DNA from: Erythrocercus mccallii
Taxonomy: Eukaryota > Chordata > Aves > Passeriformes > Dicruridae
Assembly (NCBI GenBank): GCA_013397435.1
Contig: VZRG01002058.1
Span: 61,414-125,413, forward strand
Direction: 5' to 3'
Length of the DNA stretch: 64,000 nucleotides
Shown here in pieces: positions 63,664 to 64,000 of the stretch (the first letter of the stretch is position 1; the number at the start of each line of letters is the position of its first letter). The translations under genes and the position numbers were made by a program. Under the pieces are notes generated by a model, which searched no databases, was not told the origin of the DNA, and was given only the letters and a program-made list of their open reading frames with translations.

Positions 63664-64000
63664 ATAAGGAGCTGAGCATGGAGACCAGGGAAGACAAATC
63701 CTTGCAGCAGAACCTGGTGGAAGAGGCTGTTTTGATCGTCTCCACAGCACAGGAGTCCAACGGTGAGGAAAAGCCCCGGAGATCCCTCACAAGAAGGGGC
63801 TGCAAACACAGATCACGAGGATGTGAGGAGGAAAGACCCACCCTGTGCCAGGAAGGCGGCCAGATATGGAGCCAGAGCTCAGAGCTGGTGGTCCATGAGC
63901 AGCTTCCTGATGGGGAGAAGCCTCACAAGTGCTTGGGGTGTGCGAAGAGCTTCACCTGGCGGTGCCACCTGCTCCGCCACCAGAGGATTCACACAGATGA
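63664..64000 (+). CDS. ZNF C: C2H2 zinc-finger gene, first part (runs off the edge)
   Basis: Exon 3 starts after 63663 and is open to the window end. It encodes KELSMETREDKSLQQNLVEE, a Cys/Arg-rich segment (RRGCKHRSRGCEEER) and the first finger, HKCLGCAKSFTWRCHLLRHQRIH. That finger keeps C2H2, with Ala for the Gly after the second Cys. The usual start exon is deleted, so translation would have to begin at Met 63678 or from another exon. Number and state of later fingers are outside the window. Confidence 0.75.

Noticed and set aside
1..64000. tRNA, rRNA or snRNA genes
   Set aside because: No cloverleaf-like A/B box pairs or rRNA segments were recognised by eye; a covariance-model scan would be decisive.

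Overview
The window looks like a gene-poor, repeat-rich stretch of an avian, probably passerine, microchromosome. The reasons are a C2H2 zinc-finger (ZNF) family whose pre-finger exon (MPWDSxA, then KELSxETRE and a Cys/Arg-rich stretch) is the type I associate with expanded songbird ZNF clusters, several avian-style endogenous retroviruses (ERVs), and very GC-rich promoters set in degenerate minisatellites. It is eukaryotic nuclear DNA. I see no operons, CRISPR arrays, tRNA or rRNA genes. The species assignment is inference.

The backbone is a segmental duplication seen three times (about 0-9 kb, 23.6-35.5 kb, 55.3-64 kb). Each copy reads: array of an ~18-bp motif (TTTGGGTGATTTTAGGCC), hexamer-type minisatellite on the minus strand, ~15-bp GACTGGGATC array, hexamer minisatellite on the plus strand, a CpG-rich promoter with exon 1 and exon 2 of a RAB4-type small GTPase, more minisatellite and 18-mer array, and then a ZNF gene. 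Copies 1 and 3 also start with a ZNF promoter pointing the other way. Only the first two RAB4-type exons are present in each copy and none makes a full GTPase. Copy 2 is best preserved but has Met for the P-loop Lys. Of the ZNF units, one (32.9-34.5 kb) is an intact 14-finger gene, one (6.9-8.5 kb) is a pseudogene with a frameshift and three stops, one runs off the right edge (63.7 kb onward) and lacks the usual start-codon exon, and several are promoter-only fragments (1-690, 19.5-19.7, 28.7-29.5, 36.5-37.2, 55.3-56.1 kb).

Retroviral DNA fills much of the rest. At 9.3-16.3 kb is a class I (gamma-like) provirus with both LTRs and a foreign solo LTR inside its 5' LTR. At 19.7-23.7 kb is a class II pol with a gamma-type env surface fragment. 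At 37.2-46.7 kb is a class II (beta-like) provirus behind an older LTR fragment. At 47.9-55.3 kb are two ERVL-like elements in inverted orientation, cut by solo LTRs. Target-site duplications of 4, 5 or 6 bp can be read directly for most LTR insertions.

The most unusual item is in the beta-like provirus. The position where env should be (45.4-46.1 kb) holds an intronless type-2 cystatin (cysteine-protease inhibitor) with signal peptide, QVVAG loop and C-terminal PW motif. It is followed by a short membrane-anchor reading frame, and the cassette sits between two identical 22-bp copies of the viral polypurine tract. This looks like host-gene capture by a retrovirus. It is now broken by at least one stop, an internal deletion and cysteine losses.
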